From Clostridia bacterium (GTDB lineage: Bacteria; Bacillota; Clostridia; Christensenellales; Borkfalkiaceae): 18,141 bases of DNA. The position numbers were made by a program, and so were the translations under genes. Positions 6,528 to 15,683 of this stretch are shown piece by piece. The DNA is taken from NCBI GenBank assembly GCA_900767495.1, contig CAAFZH010000082.1, forward strand, positions 1 to 18,141, in the 5' to 3' direction. The notes beneath the pieces are model-generated. The model did not search any database. It saw only the letters and a list, made by a program, of their open reading frames with translations, and was not told where the DNA came from. Each line of letters begins with the position of its first letter. Within the stretch, counting starts at the first letter, position 1.

Positions 6528-8213
6528 ATGAAGAACAAAGCAAAAAGGTTGTTGACGGCGATGCTCGTCGGCACGTTGTCGGTCGCGTCGGTTTTCGCAA
6601 CCGGTTGCAAAAAAAACAAAGTTCCCGATACGGAACAAACGCTGGAAGTTTTCGCCGCAAAACTCGGTTACGGGGCGTCCTGGTGCGAGGCGGAGTTAAA
6701 CGCCTTTAAAGAAGAGGCTTGGGTAAAGGAGAAATATCCTAATCTTAACGTTATATTCGAGGCGAACGCCGATCGTTCGGCGATAAGTACCCGTTTGTCG
6801 GCGGGCGCGGGCAGAAATACCGTAGATTTGATTTTTTCCGATTCGGTTACTCCGTTTATGGGCAAAGACAGAGCGGGTACGGAATACAGTTGCAATTTAA
6901 CCGACGTCGTTTACAATACGAAAGTCCCGGGCGAGGATATCACCGTATACGACAAACTTCTTGATACGTATAAGGAGGCTCTCGTTTATTACAACGTGGG
7001 CGAAAGCGCGCTGGAAGAAAAAGAGTTCGTTTCTTACGATTTCAACTGGGCGAGCGGTATGCGCGGAATACTCTACAATAAGGAATTGTTGGATAGTTTC
7101 GGGTATAAAACCGCGTCGCGCACTTCGGACGAACTGATAGAAATGAGCGCGAAAATTTCGGCGGATAAGGGCAGTTATAACAAGGGTTACGCCTTTATGT
7201 GGTCGGGCGAAGCCGATTATATAGAGGATATGTATAACGTATGGTGGGCGCAGTACGAGGGCTACCAACAAATATACAACTATTATAACGGAATATTCTA
7301 CGACGGAAGAAATTACGTGGAAAAGAGTTCTAAAATCTTCGAGCAGGAAGGCAGAGAGAAGGCTTTAAACGCTCTTATCGGCGTAATGAGCAACGCAAAA
7401 GGGTATATGTACCCCTACGGATCTTCCGTAAAATTTAAGGCGGCGCAAAAGAGTTTTATCGAGGGCAACGGCGTATTTATGTCCAACGGCGACTGGTTTG
7501 CCGAAGAGATGAAAGATGATATCGCAAAATCGAACTATACGATAAGAATGATGAGATCTCCCGTAATAAGCGCGATAAAAGATAAAACCCCTTCCGTAAC
7601 GACCGACGAGCAACTTCGCACGATCGTTTCGAGAATAGACGCGGGTTGCGCAACTATAAGCGAGGCGTCGGCGGCGACTCCCGAGGCGGGCGACGCGGAT
7701 ATTTCGTCCGTAAGCGCAAAGGATTACGAAACGATACTCGCTGCAAGACTGGTTATTTACTCCACGGGTCCTTATTGCTCCACCTGCATACCCGTTTACG
7801 CGGAAGGCAAAGAGGTTGCGTTCGATTTTCTTCGTTTCCTTGCGACCGATAAAGCGCAGGAAATTTATATGAGAGAAACGGGCGGCGCGGCGTTGCCTTT
7901 CAAATACGACGTAAAACAAAAAAATCCCGAACTTTTCGATAAGTTCAGCGACGTGCAGAAAGATCGTTACGAAATGGAATTCAATTCGGTAAAAAGTTGT
8001 ACGGTACTGCCTAAAACCGCGGCGTTCCCGCTTGCAAAATACGGCAATCTTTCCGACTGGACTTCCTTTGCCTTTAACGGAACTACGCTCGGAATGTACG
8101 CAAGACAAGGCGGCGAAACCGCCGAAGCGGCGTTCCGTCGGGACTTGGATTACTGGCAGAACAACGACGGCAGAGCGTGGAAAGACGTTTTGCGTCTTGC
8201 GGGGTTGTCCTGA
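6528..8213 (+). CDS. Extracellular solute-binding lipoprotein of the ABC importer
   Basis: A 561-residue lipoprotein. The signal peptide has a KNKAKR basic start and a hydrophobic core ending in FATG-C27, the lipid-anchored Cys. The mature part begins with a charged linker and the strand TLEVFAAKLGYGASW, typical of the large family-1 sugar-binding proteins that pair with LplB/LplC-like permeases. Other family-like segments are FNWASGMRGILYNKELLDSFG, GNGVFMSNGDWFAEEM and FLRFLATDKAQEIYM. At about 560 residues it is longer than classic maltose-binding proteins and fits binding of oligosaccharides. AGAGGA at 6515-6520 lies seven bases before the ATG, and the gene starts 22 bases after the second permease. 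It captures the glycan on the outer face of the membrane. The ligand cannot be read from the sequence. Confidence 0.92.
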   Translation: MKNKAKRLLTAMLVGTLSVASVFATGCKKNKVPDTEQTLEVFAAKLGYGASWCEAELNAFKEEAWVKEKYPNLNVIFEANADRSAISTRLSAGAGRNTVDLIFSDSVTPFMGKDRAGTEYSCNLTDVVYNTKVPGEDITVYDKLLDTYKEALVYYNVGESALEEKEFVSYDFNWASGMRGILYNKELLDSFGYKTASRTSDELIEMSAKISADKGSYNKGYAFMWSGEADYIEDMYNVWWAQYEGYQQIYNYYNGIFYDGRNYVEKSSKIFEQEGREKALNALIGVMSNAKGYMYPYGSSVKFKAAQKSFIEGNGVFMSNGDWFAEEMKDDIAKSNYTIRMMRSPVISAIKDKTPSVTTDEQLRTIVSRIDAGCATISEASAATPEAGDADISSVSAKDYETILAARLVIYSTGPYCSTCIPVYAEGKEVAFDFLRFLATDKAQEIYMRETGGAALPFKYDVKQKNPELFDKFSDVQKDRYEMEFNSVKSCTVLPKTAAFPLAKYGNLSDWTSFAFNGTTLGMYARQGGETAEAAFRRDLDYWQNNDGRAWKDVLRLAGLS

Positions 8214-8221
8214 CGATAATT

Positions 8222-8236
8222 AAGCGCGACGCGCTT
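8222..8236 (+). other. Intercistronic hairpin after the solute-binding protein gene
   Basis: AAGCGC and GCGCTT form a 6-bp stem around GAC, followed by an A-rich rather than T-rich stretch. It is therefore a poor terminator on the plus strand. It may stabilise the 3' end of the upstream message or lower expression of the downstream genes relative to the binding protein. Confidence 0.4.
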
Positions 8237-8269
8237 TAAAAAATATATTTAAATAAGGAGAATTATAAT

Positions 8270-8965
8270 ATGCAACGAATTTTTAAAAAGATTTTTTCTT
8301 TGGCTTTTGCGGCTTTATTGACGGTGGGTGCGGCGACTACGTTCGCCTGCGCTAAGACGAACAAAGAGTCCGAAGAAGAAATAGACGTTACTAATAAGGT
8401 AATCACTAATTGCGATTCTATCGCGGCTAACGAAGTATTCGGTTTATATCTCGGCAAGGATATTACCTGGGTGGAAAGTTTCACCGACTCCGAAGGAACG
8501 ACCAAAAACGGTTGTTTAAAACTTGCTTTCGACGGAAACGCCGGCGCGGACGTGGTTACTCTCACTATACCCGAAAAAGTCGCCGCAAGGATGAAAAAGG
8601 CTAAATTCGATTATTTCGAGTTGACTTTCTGCGTGGACAATATCGACGCGTATAACGGGCAATACGGCGGTTATTCGCTATATTCGGCAAATTTGTCGAT
8701 ACCCGATTATAACACTAATCCGCTTGCCTGCAAAAAGTGGCATACGATAAAAATTCAACTTTCGGAACTCGCCCGCACGGACTACGTAACGTATTGTTTC
8801 CAGGACGAGCCGAGCAAAACTATGGACGATTTCAGAGTATTCGTCGTAGATAAATATACCACGGGCGGTTATTTGTTTAATCTTTCGAGTTGGTTTGCCG
8901 GTCAGACGGTGCAATTTTATATCGACTCTATGACTTGGGGCGTAAACGAAACCTCGGCTAACTGA
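8270..8965 (+). CDS. Lipoprotein carrying a single domain A (unrecognised beta-rich module)
   Basis: A 231-residue lipoprotein with signal peptide MQRIFKKIFSLAFAALLTVG and lipobox TFA-C27, followed by a short acidic linker (KESEEEIDV). The remaining ~185 residues form one copy of the repeat unit called domain A here, which recurs in the two large lipoproteins downstream. Shared landmarks are W-x-E-S-F, KNGxxKL, GNAGADVVTL, an aromatic DYFELTFCVDN, CKKW, LSSWF-x-G-Q-T-V and a terminal YIDSMTWGV. This last element resembles the closing strand of jelly-roll carbohydrate-binding modules (YIDNI-type), so glycan binding is plausible but not shown. AAGGAG at 8255-8260 is the ribosome binding site. 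Its middle part is almost identical in DNA to the last domain A of the final gene, including 43 identical bases. I do not recognise a named family. Confidence 0.85.
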   Translation: MQRIFKKIFSLAFAALLTVGAATTFACAKTNKESEEEIDVTNKVITNCDSIAANEVFGLYLGKDITWVESFTDSEGTTKNGCLKLAFDGNAGADVVTLTIPEKVAARMKKAKFDYFELTFCVDNIDAYNGQYGGYSLYSANLSIPDYNTNPLACKKWHTIKIQLSELARTDYVTYCFQDEPSKTMDDFRVFVVDKYTTGGYLFNLSSWFAGQTVQFYIDSMTWGVNETSAN

Positions 8966-8978
8966 CGATTATAAAAAA

Positions 8979-8993
8979 CGCCGAAATTCGGCG
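8979..8993 (+). terminator. Weak hairpin/attenuator before the GH123-like gene
   Basis: CGCCGA and TCGGCG form a 6-bp stem around AAT, followed by ACGTTCGTTTCTCTT, a broken T-rich tail. It could terminate a fraction of transcripts and so reduce expression of the long downstream genes. It is not strong enough to separate operons with confidence. Confidence 0.35.
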
Positions 8994-9024
8994 ACGTTCG
9001 TTTCTCTTATAAAAAGGATAAATT

Positions 9025-11565
9025 ATGAAAAAAGTATTGACGTTTCTGCTCGTCGGCGCGCTCGCGATTTGCTCGTTCGCGTCGTCGGGGGTAAATAATT
9101 TCGCGGCTACCCACGCCGAAGCGGATTACGAAATATGGTCCGCGCCGTACACCGAAAAGATATTGCGGGAAACTACCTTCGATTATTCCGCTTATAAATC
9201 GACCCCGAAAGTGGACTTGGATATGGCGAGAGCCGAAACCGAAACCGCTCAGATAGTAATTACGGCGAATAAACCCGTCGGAGCGTATAATCTGACGGTA
9301 GAAGATTTAAAGACCGACGCGGGCGAAGTGCTTGCCAAATCGAATATCGAGGTGTTTGCCGCGATGTACGTTTACGTGAGTTACCTTTACGATTCCGTAA
9401 GGAGTTATTCCAAGGGGTATTTCCCCGACGCCATGCTGCCCATCGAAAAAGCCGTTGAATACGGCGAGAATACGGTGGCGGAAAACAGCAACCAAAGTAT
9501 TTACGTTTCTGTTACTTCGGCGTGGAATCAGCCTGCGGGCGTGTATAAAGGGACTTTCACGCTCGAAACGGACGGTAAAAAGACTTCCGTTCCCGTAAGC
9601 GTTAAAGTGCGCGATTGCACGGTAAGCACTAAGGTTACTTCCAAAAGTATTTTCTCCGACAGTTGGACTCATCATCTTGGCGAACTTGACGCCACGCAAA
9701 GAATGACGGATAACTATCATAAAGCATTGATGAAGTACAGGCTTTGCCCCAACTTTATAGTAGACGATAAGAACTATACCGACGCGGATATAGACTATCT
9801 TTGCGAAAAAGTGCTTGAAATGTACGAGTACGGCACCGACGAAGAGAAGTTCGGCAAAGGCTCGGACAGATTTACCAACTTTACTTTGCCGCTCGGCTTT
9901 AACAACAGCAGCGACGGCGTAAAAACCGCCGCCGTGAATATGCTTACGAAAATAGCCGAAATGAGTTGCAGAGAAGGCGTAGACTTCGTCGACAGGGCGT
10001 ATATTTACACTATCGACGAACCCGAGGCGAACAACAACTTTAACGGGCAAAAGGCTATGCACGAGATGTTTTTGCGTGTGAAAAACGAAATCGCGGCAAA
10101 GATCGAAGGTCAGAGGGCTTATTATAAAAGCACCTATAACGTAACCGACGAATTTGTCGATAAGTTGGTCGATAGCGCGAAAATCCTGCATAATATCGTA
10201 ACGCAAAGTTATATGGACAAATACGACGGTTTCGTCGATACCTGGTGTCCTACGTTCGACAGTTACGATTCTTTACAAGCGGTGGAAAAATATAAAAAAC
10301 AAAACGACGAGCGTTGGTGGTACGGCTGTATCGTTCCGCTCGCGCCGTATCCTACCTATCACGTAAGCGATATTCTGCTTTCGCCGAGAGTTGCCTCCTG
10401 GCTGCAATCGTATAACGACGTAACGGGCAATTTGTACTGGGCGACCGAACAATGGGCGGGTTACCATATTTTGCCGGGCGAAGGCAGGGCATATCGTTTT
10501 TCGGACGAGTATTACACCGAGGCAGGACCTTACGACAACGTTGCGGGCGAAGGATATTTGTTCCGCCCCGGTAAAAAGTACGGCATAGACGGTCCTATAC
10601 CCACTATTCGTATAGACGCAATCCGCGACGGGTTGGAAGAATACGAAATGATGGAGGAAATTAAAACCGTTTACGCTGCTGCGGGGCTGGCGGAAGGCAA
10701 AGAGTGGAGCGCGTATCCCGTGTTTAACGAATTGCTTGCGCCGCTTGCGTCGGGAGTTCAGGTCGGAGCGACGAGCGAAGGCTTTGCCGCGTCGAGAACG
10801 ACTTTGCTCGAATTGTTCGAGTTGGCAGAAAAAGGCGTATGCCTCGTAGATTATAACGACGACGGAAACGGTAAAATAACCTACGGACTTTACGTTCCGA
10901 CTAACTCGACCGTAAAATGCGACGTCGGTACTCAAACGGGCAGTCAGGTTCTGTCAGGCGGCGCTTTAAAAACTTTCGTAGTTGATTTGCAAAACGCAAA
11001 ATCGGGCAAAGTAACCTTCGATATAGGCGTGGGAGATAAAAACTACGCTTTAAGCATGGCTTTGTCGGGCGGCGTAACCGTGATAGACGCGGAAAATCTC
11101 ATCGGCTCGCTTACCGGCGATTTGTCAGAGAGCGGTTTGCGCGTTGTTGACGCGGACTTAATAGTCGCGGGCAAGCAAGGCAAGTTGGTCGAAATGTCCG
11201 TTGCGGCGATCGACGCGAGAGATTCCTACGGTTATCAGTACGTAAGGCTTACCGACGACGTTTTAAAATCCGTCAATCAATCGCTTTCCAAGTTGGCTAT
11301 AAACTTCTATTACGGCGGCGACGACCCGTTGTCTTTCCGACTTTGCGTCAAGTATAAGAACAACCGCGCGATCGTTGAAGAGTGCAAAGGCACGCTTAAT
11401 AAAGGCTTTAACAGTATAATCTGGGGCAATCTTAATTCCAAGTCGTGGAAGAACGGCGATATAGAGTACGTGGAATTTTGTTTCGACGATCAAAGTATCG
11501 GCAGCGCGCTTCCCGCAAGGATAGTGTACTTCGAGAGCATATCGCTTTATAGCGCGGGGGTATGA
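9025..11565 (+). CDS. Secreted GH123-like (DUF4091) glycoside hydrolase
   Basis: An 846-residue exported protein; the signal peptide probably ends near NNFAATHA (about residue 31), with no convincing lipobox. Residues ~35-195 are a beta-rich N-terminal domain with the SNQSIYVSVTSAWNQPAGVY region usual for these enzymes. Residues ~200-560 resemble the GH123 catalytic barrel, formerly DUF4091. They include YIYTIDEPEANN, where D331-E332 match the Asp-Glu pair used for substrate-assisted cleavage of beta-linked N-acetylgalactosamine in GH123, and the C-terminal signature RIDAIRDGLEEYEMM (529-543). About 250 further residues form one or two beta domains ending in VEFCFDDQ...VYFESISLYS, probably carbohydrate-binding. 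The next gene starts one base after its stop, so they are co-translated. Likely role: extracellular trimming of a glycan before import. DUF4091 relatives with other specificities are the alternative. Confidence 0.82.
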   Translation: MKKVLTFLLVGALAICSFASSGVNNFAATHAEADYEIWSAPYTEKILRETTFDYSAYKSTPKVDLDMARAETETAQIVITANKPVGAYNLTVEDLKTDAGEVLAKSNIEVFAAMYVYVSYLYDSVRSYSKGYFPDAMLPIEKAVEYGENTVAENSNQSIYVSVTSAWNQPAGVYKGTFTLETDGKKTSVPVSVKVRDCTVSTKVTSKSIFSDSWTHHLGELDATQRMTDNYHKALMKYRLCPNFIVDDKNYTDADIDYLCEKVLEMYEYGTDEEKFGKGSDRFTNFTLPLGFNNSSDGVKTAAVNMLTKIAEMSCREGVDFVDRAYIYTIDEPEANNNFNGQKAMHEMFLRVKNEIAAKIEGQRAYYKSTYNVTDEFVDKLVDSAKILHNIVTQSYMDKYDGFVDTWCPTFDSYDSLQAVEKYKKQNDERWWYGCIVPLAPYPTYHVSDILLSPRVASWLQSYNDVTGNLYWATEQWAGYHILPGEGRAYRFSDEYYTEAGPYDNVAGEGYLFRPGKKYGIDGPIPTIRIDAIRDGLEEYEMMEEIKTVYAAAGLAEGKEWSAYPVFNELLAPLASGVQVGATSEGFAASRTTLLELFELAEKGVCLVDYNDDGNGKITYGLYVPTNSTVKCDVGTQTGSQVLSGGALKTFVVDLQNAKSGKVTFDIGVGDKNYALSMALSGGVTVIDAENLIGSLTGDLSESGLRVVDADLIVAGKQGKLVEMSVAAIDARDSYGYQYVRLTDDVLKSVNQSLSKLAINFYYGGDDPLSFRLCVKYKNNRAIVEECKGTLNKGFNSIIWGNLNSKSWKNGDIEYVEFCFDDQSIGSALPARIVYFESISLYSAGV

Positions 11566-11566
11566 T

Positions 11567-12793
11567 ATGAAAAAGTTTATTAAATCGTTAAGCGTCTTAT
11601 TGAGCGTTTTGTTGGCGTTTTCGGTATGTTCCTGCAAAAAAAGCGGCGACAGCGGTACTCCCGAACCCGAAAAAGAACCCGAAAGCATAGTTTATTCCGA
11701 TTTTGAAAGTTGGTCGAATTTTTCCTCTATCCGCGTAACTTTGTATTCGGGCGCGCTGCACGTAAATAAAGATACGAGGTACGCAAAAGATAAGCAGTCG
11801 TTGCTTATTCATCCGCTCGGGAGGTACACCAGCGGCGGAAACGCCACGTTTATTTTCCCGTCGTATTCCGAAACGTATAATTTCGATTATCGCGATTTCA
11901 GAAAGACCAAGAGCATATCGTTCGACTTTTACAATGCGGAAAAAGAAGTTAAAAAGGTGGCGGTGGGGTTAACTCCCAAAATAAACGATACCGAAAACTA
12001 TACGACTACCAAATTGCAATGGCAGGACCTCGCGCCCGAAGCGTGGACCACCGTTTATTACGAAGTAGATTCCAAGTCGCTCGGCTTTATTTACGACGTA
12101 ACGAATATAGCGGGTTTTTATATGACGTTTGAAAACGCCGGTTCCCGCGATGAAGAGGACGCCCCCGATATTTACCTCGATAATATCGTGTTGCACAGAA
12201 TTACCCAAACGCCTGCGGTAAACGAACAGTTTATTTTAGGCGATACGGAATTCCTCGATTTTGAGGACGACTTGCAAAACGGTATGATCGAAATCGGCGG
12301 CAGAGCGGGTCAGGACGCGTATATAGTAAAAGCCGCCGACGAAATCGTAAACGGAACGCCGCTAAAGGCGACCTCGGGCGAAAACGTGTTGAAAATGGAG
12401 TTTCAACCCGTAGAGGAAGTAACGGGCAACTTTAGTTACGTTCGTTTCTCCGATGTCGTAACTAAAAGCAGTATGTTTTCCCAAATAAGCGCGGCGGAAG
12501 CCGAAAAAATGGTAATATCCTTAGATATTTACAACGCTTGCGACGTAACGACTTATATAGAATTCGACTTTTTGTATTACGAAGATTGTATATTCGGCGG
12601 TTTCGATTTAGCGCCTCATACCTGGACGACTTTCCGCTATCGCCTGGACGACGTGATAAATAAATATCCCGACTTTGCGTTGCACGGAAAATTGCGTTTC
12701 GTTATGAGCGAATTTTCGGGAGAAAAAGCCAAAGTATTCTATCTCGATAATATTCGTTTCGAGTGGGCGGCGGATTTAACCGCAAACGGTTGA
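11567..12793 (+). CDS. Lipoprotein with two tandem beta-sandwich (carbohydrate-binding-like) domains
   Basis: A 408-residue lipoprotein. The signal peptide contains Cys at 21 and 23; VCS-C23 followed by KKSGDS is the most likely anchor. A Pro/Glu-rich linker (TPEPEKEPE) follows. The mature part is two domains of similar plan. The first starts with SDFESWSNFSSIRVTLYS and ends with DIYLDNI (201-207). The second starts with LDFEDDLQNGMIEIGG and ends with VFYLDNI (390-396). The DFE start and YLDNI ending are typical of jelly-roll carbohydrate-binding modules, which is the inferred fold. It has no domain A or Ig-like segment. The start codon is one base after the GH123-like stop, and the TGA stop overlaps the ribosome binding site of the next gene, so it lies firmly inside the operon. 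No family name could be assigned. Confidence 0.82.
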   Translation: MKKFIKSLSVLLSVLLAFSVCSCKKSGDSGTPEPEKEPESIVYSDFESWSNFSSIRVTLYSGALHVNKDTRYAKDKQSLLIHPLGRYTSGGNATFIFPSYSETYNFDYRDFRKTKSISFDFYNAEKEVKKVAVGLTPKINDTENYTTTKLQWQDLAPEAWTTVYYEVDSKSLGFIYDVTNIAGFYMTFENAGSRDEEDAPDIYLDNIVLHRITQTPAVNEQFILGDTEFLDFEDDLQNGMIEIGGRAGQDAYIVKAADEIVNGTPLKATSGENVLKMEFQPVEEVTGNFSYVRFSDVVTKSSMFSQISAAEAEKMVISLDIYNACDVTTYIEFDFLYYEDCIFGGFDLAPHTWTTFRYRLDDVINKYPDFALHGKLRFVMSEFSGEKAKVFYLDNIRFEWAADLTANG

Positions 12794-12803
12794 GGGTAAA
12801 GTG

Positions 12804-14816
12804 ATGAAAAAAACATTGATTTTAATAAGTTCGGTTTGCGCTCTGTTATTTGCGTTTTTGGCAATAGGTTGTACGGGTTGCGTAAATAAAGATAACGGCG
12901 GCTCGCACGGCAATCTCGTTGATTTTTCGGATACTGCGACAACGATAGAAGTCGGCGACAGGTACGTTCCCGATTACACGACGGTAAAGGACGTTGACGG
13001 CAACGAATACCCCCTTACCATAAGGGTTTATAATTCAAACAATACCGAGGTCGGCTCTACCGACGGCGGTTTCAAGGCAACCGATTTCGGCGGCTATACG
13101 GTAAAATATACCGCTAAAATCGACGGCAAAGAATACGTAAGGTCGGTAAGCGTGGGCGTAACCGACACTACCGCGCCGAAGTTGAAATTTCTCGATCTGC
13201 GCAGCGAAAGAGAAGTAGGCACTATGCCTTATCCGCAAGTTTTCGTGTCGGACAATTCGGGCGAAAAACTTAATTACGAGTTGCAAATTCTTCCTGAAAA
13301 CGGTCAAAGCGACGGCGTCGTCAGGGGCGAGGACGGCATAACTTTTACAAAGGCGGGTACGTATAAATTCGTGGCTAATGCGACGGATTCGCACGGCAAC
13401 GCGGGTAAATGCGAAAAAGAAGTAAGCATTACCGAAAGTATGGGTTATAACGTGTGGGAAAATTTCGACAACGAAAAACATATGGAAACCGTAAAGAACA
13501 CCTCGTTTTTAACCTCCGAAACCAAGGCGGAGTGGCTTGCGGAATTCGAGGGCAAAATCGGCGTTGCGAAAATTCAACCTAATTACGCAAGGTATTACAA
13601 CAACAATTTCTTCGTGCAACTCGGCTTGCCCAAGACGAGAGAAGAAATTCTCGCTTGCGACTGGCGTTCGTTCACGATAAAATTATATCTCGACGTAAAA
13701 GGCGCGGACAGCGTAACTTTATCCAACGGCGACGGTATTAAATTCGGCGAATACAAAACCAGACAATGGGTCGATTTCCGCGTGGAAAGAAACGCCTATA
13801 TAGTAAAGGCGAACAACTACGCTTTCCCCGCTCTGCTCGGCGACGAGGATTACGATACCCGTTCGGAGGCGTTTGCCTTAGCCGTAACGCAGGAAATACC
13901 AAGACCGACTTTCAGCGTGAGCGTTTATAATCTTTTATCTTCTATAGACGTATCCGACGTTACGATTTATATAGACGAAATCACGTGGGAAGAATGGACT
14001 CCCGATATTACTCCGCCCGAAATAAGAGCGGCAGGACCTTTGAAAGTACAGGTAAACGAAGAATATACTCTTCCCGAATTTATCGCGATCGACGAAAAAG
14101 ACGGAGAGGTAAATATAGAATCCGTTACTTTGTACGACGAAAGCGAAACCAACGAGATAGAAGTAGTCGATAACAAGGTTACTTTTACCGAGGTCGGCAG
14201 GTATATTCTCGTGGTAACGGCAAAAGACGGAAAGGGCAATCGCGCGGTTAAAAAGTACGGCGTTAAAGTTCTCGAATATCTGGACGAAAAAATTCTGGCT
14301 ACCTACGACAACGAGGACGAACTCGGCGTTTTGGGTCTGCTTAACGGCAAGGATATAAGTTGGGCGGAAAGTTTCACCGATAAAGACGGCGTTACCAAAA
14401 ACGGCGTTATGAAACTTAAATTCGACGGCAACGATCAGGCGGATCATATAACGCTTAACTTAACGGCGGAAACGTTGGCTAAGATGAAATCGGCTAATTT
14501 CGATTACATTGATCTTACTATTTGTATAAACAACGATTCGGATTATAACAACTCTTATAAAAACAACGTATACTCCCTGTATTCGTGGTTGAAATCTTTC
14601 CCCGAATACTCCTCTTCGAGTGCGCCCGAGTGCAGAAAATGGGAAACTATAAGAATTTCGCTTAAAGATTTAAGCAATAAATCGTATTTAAGTTTCAATA
14701 ACACGCTTACCGTGGCGGAAACGAGGAACGAATTTTGCACTTACTTCCAATATAACGAGCAAAAATTATTCTTCTACCTTTCGTCGTGGTTTGCGGGGCA
14801 AACCGTTGAAATGTAG
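12804..14816 (+). CDS. Large modular surface lipoprotein, ended by in-frame TAG (Ig-like and domain A)
   Basis: The readable part encodes 670 residues of a protein that would reach 960. Signal peptide with lipobox AIG-C23. Order: Ig-like domain 1 (about 30-115); Ig-like domain 2 starting TTAPKLKF (about 116-215); a beta-sandwich domain starting YNVWENFDNEKH and ending TIYIDEITWEEW (about 215-397); Ig-like domain 3 starting TPDITPPEI (399-493); then domain A (from 494). Domain A ends abruptly at TVEM because of TAG at 14814-14816, where the paralogues have a conserved Tyr (ELYVDS, ELYIDS, EMYVDS). The ATG at 12804 is preferred over the GTG at 12801 because GAGGG at 12792-12796 is then seven bases away. 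The truncated protein lacks only the last strand of domain A plus one further Ig-A pair, so it may still be exported and folded in part. Nonsense mutation, readthrough and base error are all possible. Confidence 0.85.
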   Translation: MKKTLILISSVCALLFAFLAIGCTGCVNKDNGGSHGNLVDFSDTATTIEVGDRYVPDYTTVKDVDGNEYPLTIRVYNSNNTEVGSTDGGFKATDFGGYTVKYTAKIDGKEYVRSVSVGVTDTTAPKLKFLDLRSEREVGTMPYPQVFVSDNSGEKLNYELQILPENGQSDGVVRGEDGITFTKAGTYKFVANATDSHGNAGKCEKEVSITESMGYNVWENFDNEKHMETVKNTSFLTSETKAEWLAEFEGKIGVAKIQPNYARYYNNNFFVQLGLPKTREEILACDWRSFTIKLYLDVKGADSVTLSNGDGIKFGEYKTRQWVDFRVERNAYIVKANNYAFPALLGDEDYDTRSEAFALAVTQEIPRPTFSVSVYNLLSSIDVSDVTIYIDEITWEEWTPDITPPEIRAAGPLKVQVNEEYTLPEFIAIDEKDGEVNIESVTLYDESETNEIEVVDNKVTFTEVGRYILVVTAKDGKGNRAVKKYGVKVLEYLDEKILATYDNEDELGVLGLLNGKDISWAESFTDKDGVTKNGVMKLKFDGNDQADHITLNLTAETLAKMKSANFDYIDLTICINNDSDYNNSYKNNVYSLYSWLKSFPEYSSSSAPECRKWETIRISLKDLSNKSYLSFNNTLTVAETRNEFCTYFQYNEQKLFFYLSSWFAGQTVEM

Positions 14817-15683
14817 GTTGACTCCGTAGAGTGGGGCGTTTATCCTCCCGATACTGCCGCTCCCGAAATAAACGCGTCTGGCTCACTCAAAGCGGAAGTC
14901 AATAAAGAGTATACTCTTCCTTCGTTCACCGCAACCGACGACAGGGACGGCGCGGTCGAGATAGAGTCCGTTAAGTTGTTCGACGAAACCGAAACGACCC
15001 AAATACCCGTGGTAAACGGCAAAGTAACTTTTACCGGACTTGGTAAATACGTCATCGTGGTAACGGCGAAAGACTCGGCGGGCAATATCGCAACTAAAAA
15101 ATATACCGTAAAAGTCGTTACCGTGCTTGACGAAAAAGTTTTGGCTACCTACGATTATGCTGACGAACTCGGCGTTTTGGGTTTATACTCGGGCAGCGGC
15201 ATAAGTTGGGTCGAGAGTTTTACGGATAAGGACGGCGTAAGTAAAAACGGTTTGATGAAACTAACGCTTAACGGCAACGCGGGCGCGGAAGTCGTAACCC
15301 TGAAATTGTCGCAGGATATGATAGCAAAGATGAAAGCCGCGAATTTCGACTATATCGAAATGGTAATCTGCGTAAATAACGACAGTAATTATAATTACGC
15401 AAAGAACAACGTTTACTCGTTGTATTCGTTCAATAAGTCGATACCCGATTACAGTTCTTCGGCTGCACTCGAATGTAAAAAGTGGCAGACGGTGAGAATT
15501 TCGCTTGCGGATTTATGCGCGGCGGGTTCATACATAAGCGGTAGCGACTCGCTTACGCAGGATAAGGCAAGAGAGAAATTTTTAAGTTATTACGGCGAAA
15601 GCAACTCGCTTTTCTTCAATCTTTCGTCGTGGTTTCAGGGTCAAACGGTAGAACTGTATATAGATTCCGTCGTTTGGGGAGTT
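14283..15683 (+). repeat. A-Ig-A block, copy 1 (1,401 bp)
   Basis: Domain A (14283-14840), Ig-like domain (14841-15128) and domain A (15129-15683) match, in order, the C-terminal block of the last gene at 16544-17938. Exact shared DNA includes 40 bases at the A/Ig junction (14832-14871 with 17087-17126) and 70 bases inside the second A (15280-15349 with 17538-17607). The Ig-like unit is 288 bp in both copies. A third, more distant 288-bp Ig-like unit precedes this block at about 13995-14282. Confidence 0.88.

Noticed and set aside
9307..10206. Long minus-strand open frame (299 codons) opposite the GH123-like gene
   Set aside because: It lies wholly antisense to a gene with clear family features, has no ribosome binding site or recognisable domain, and is Phe/Arg/Val-rich as expected for the shadow of the sense codon bias. 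The same holds for minus-strand frames at 7365-8108 and 10273-10935.
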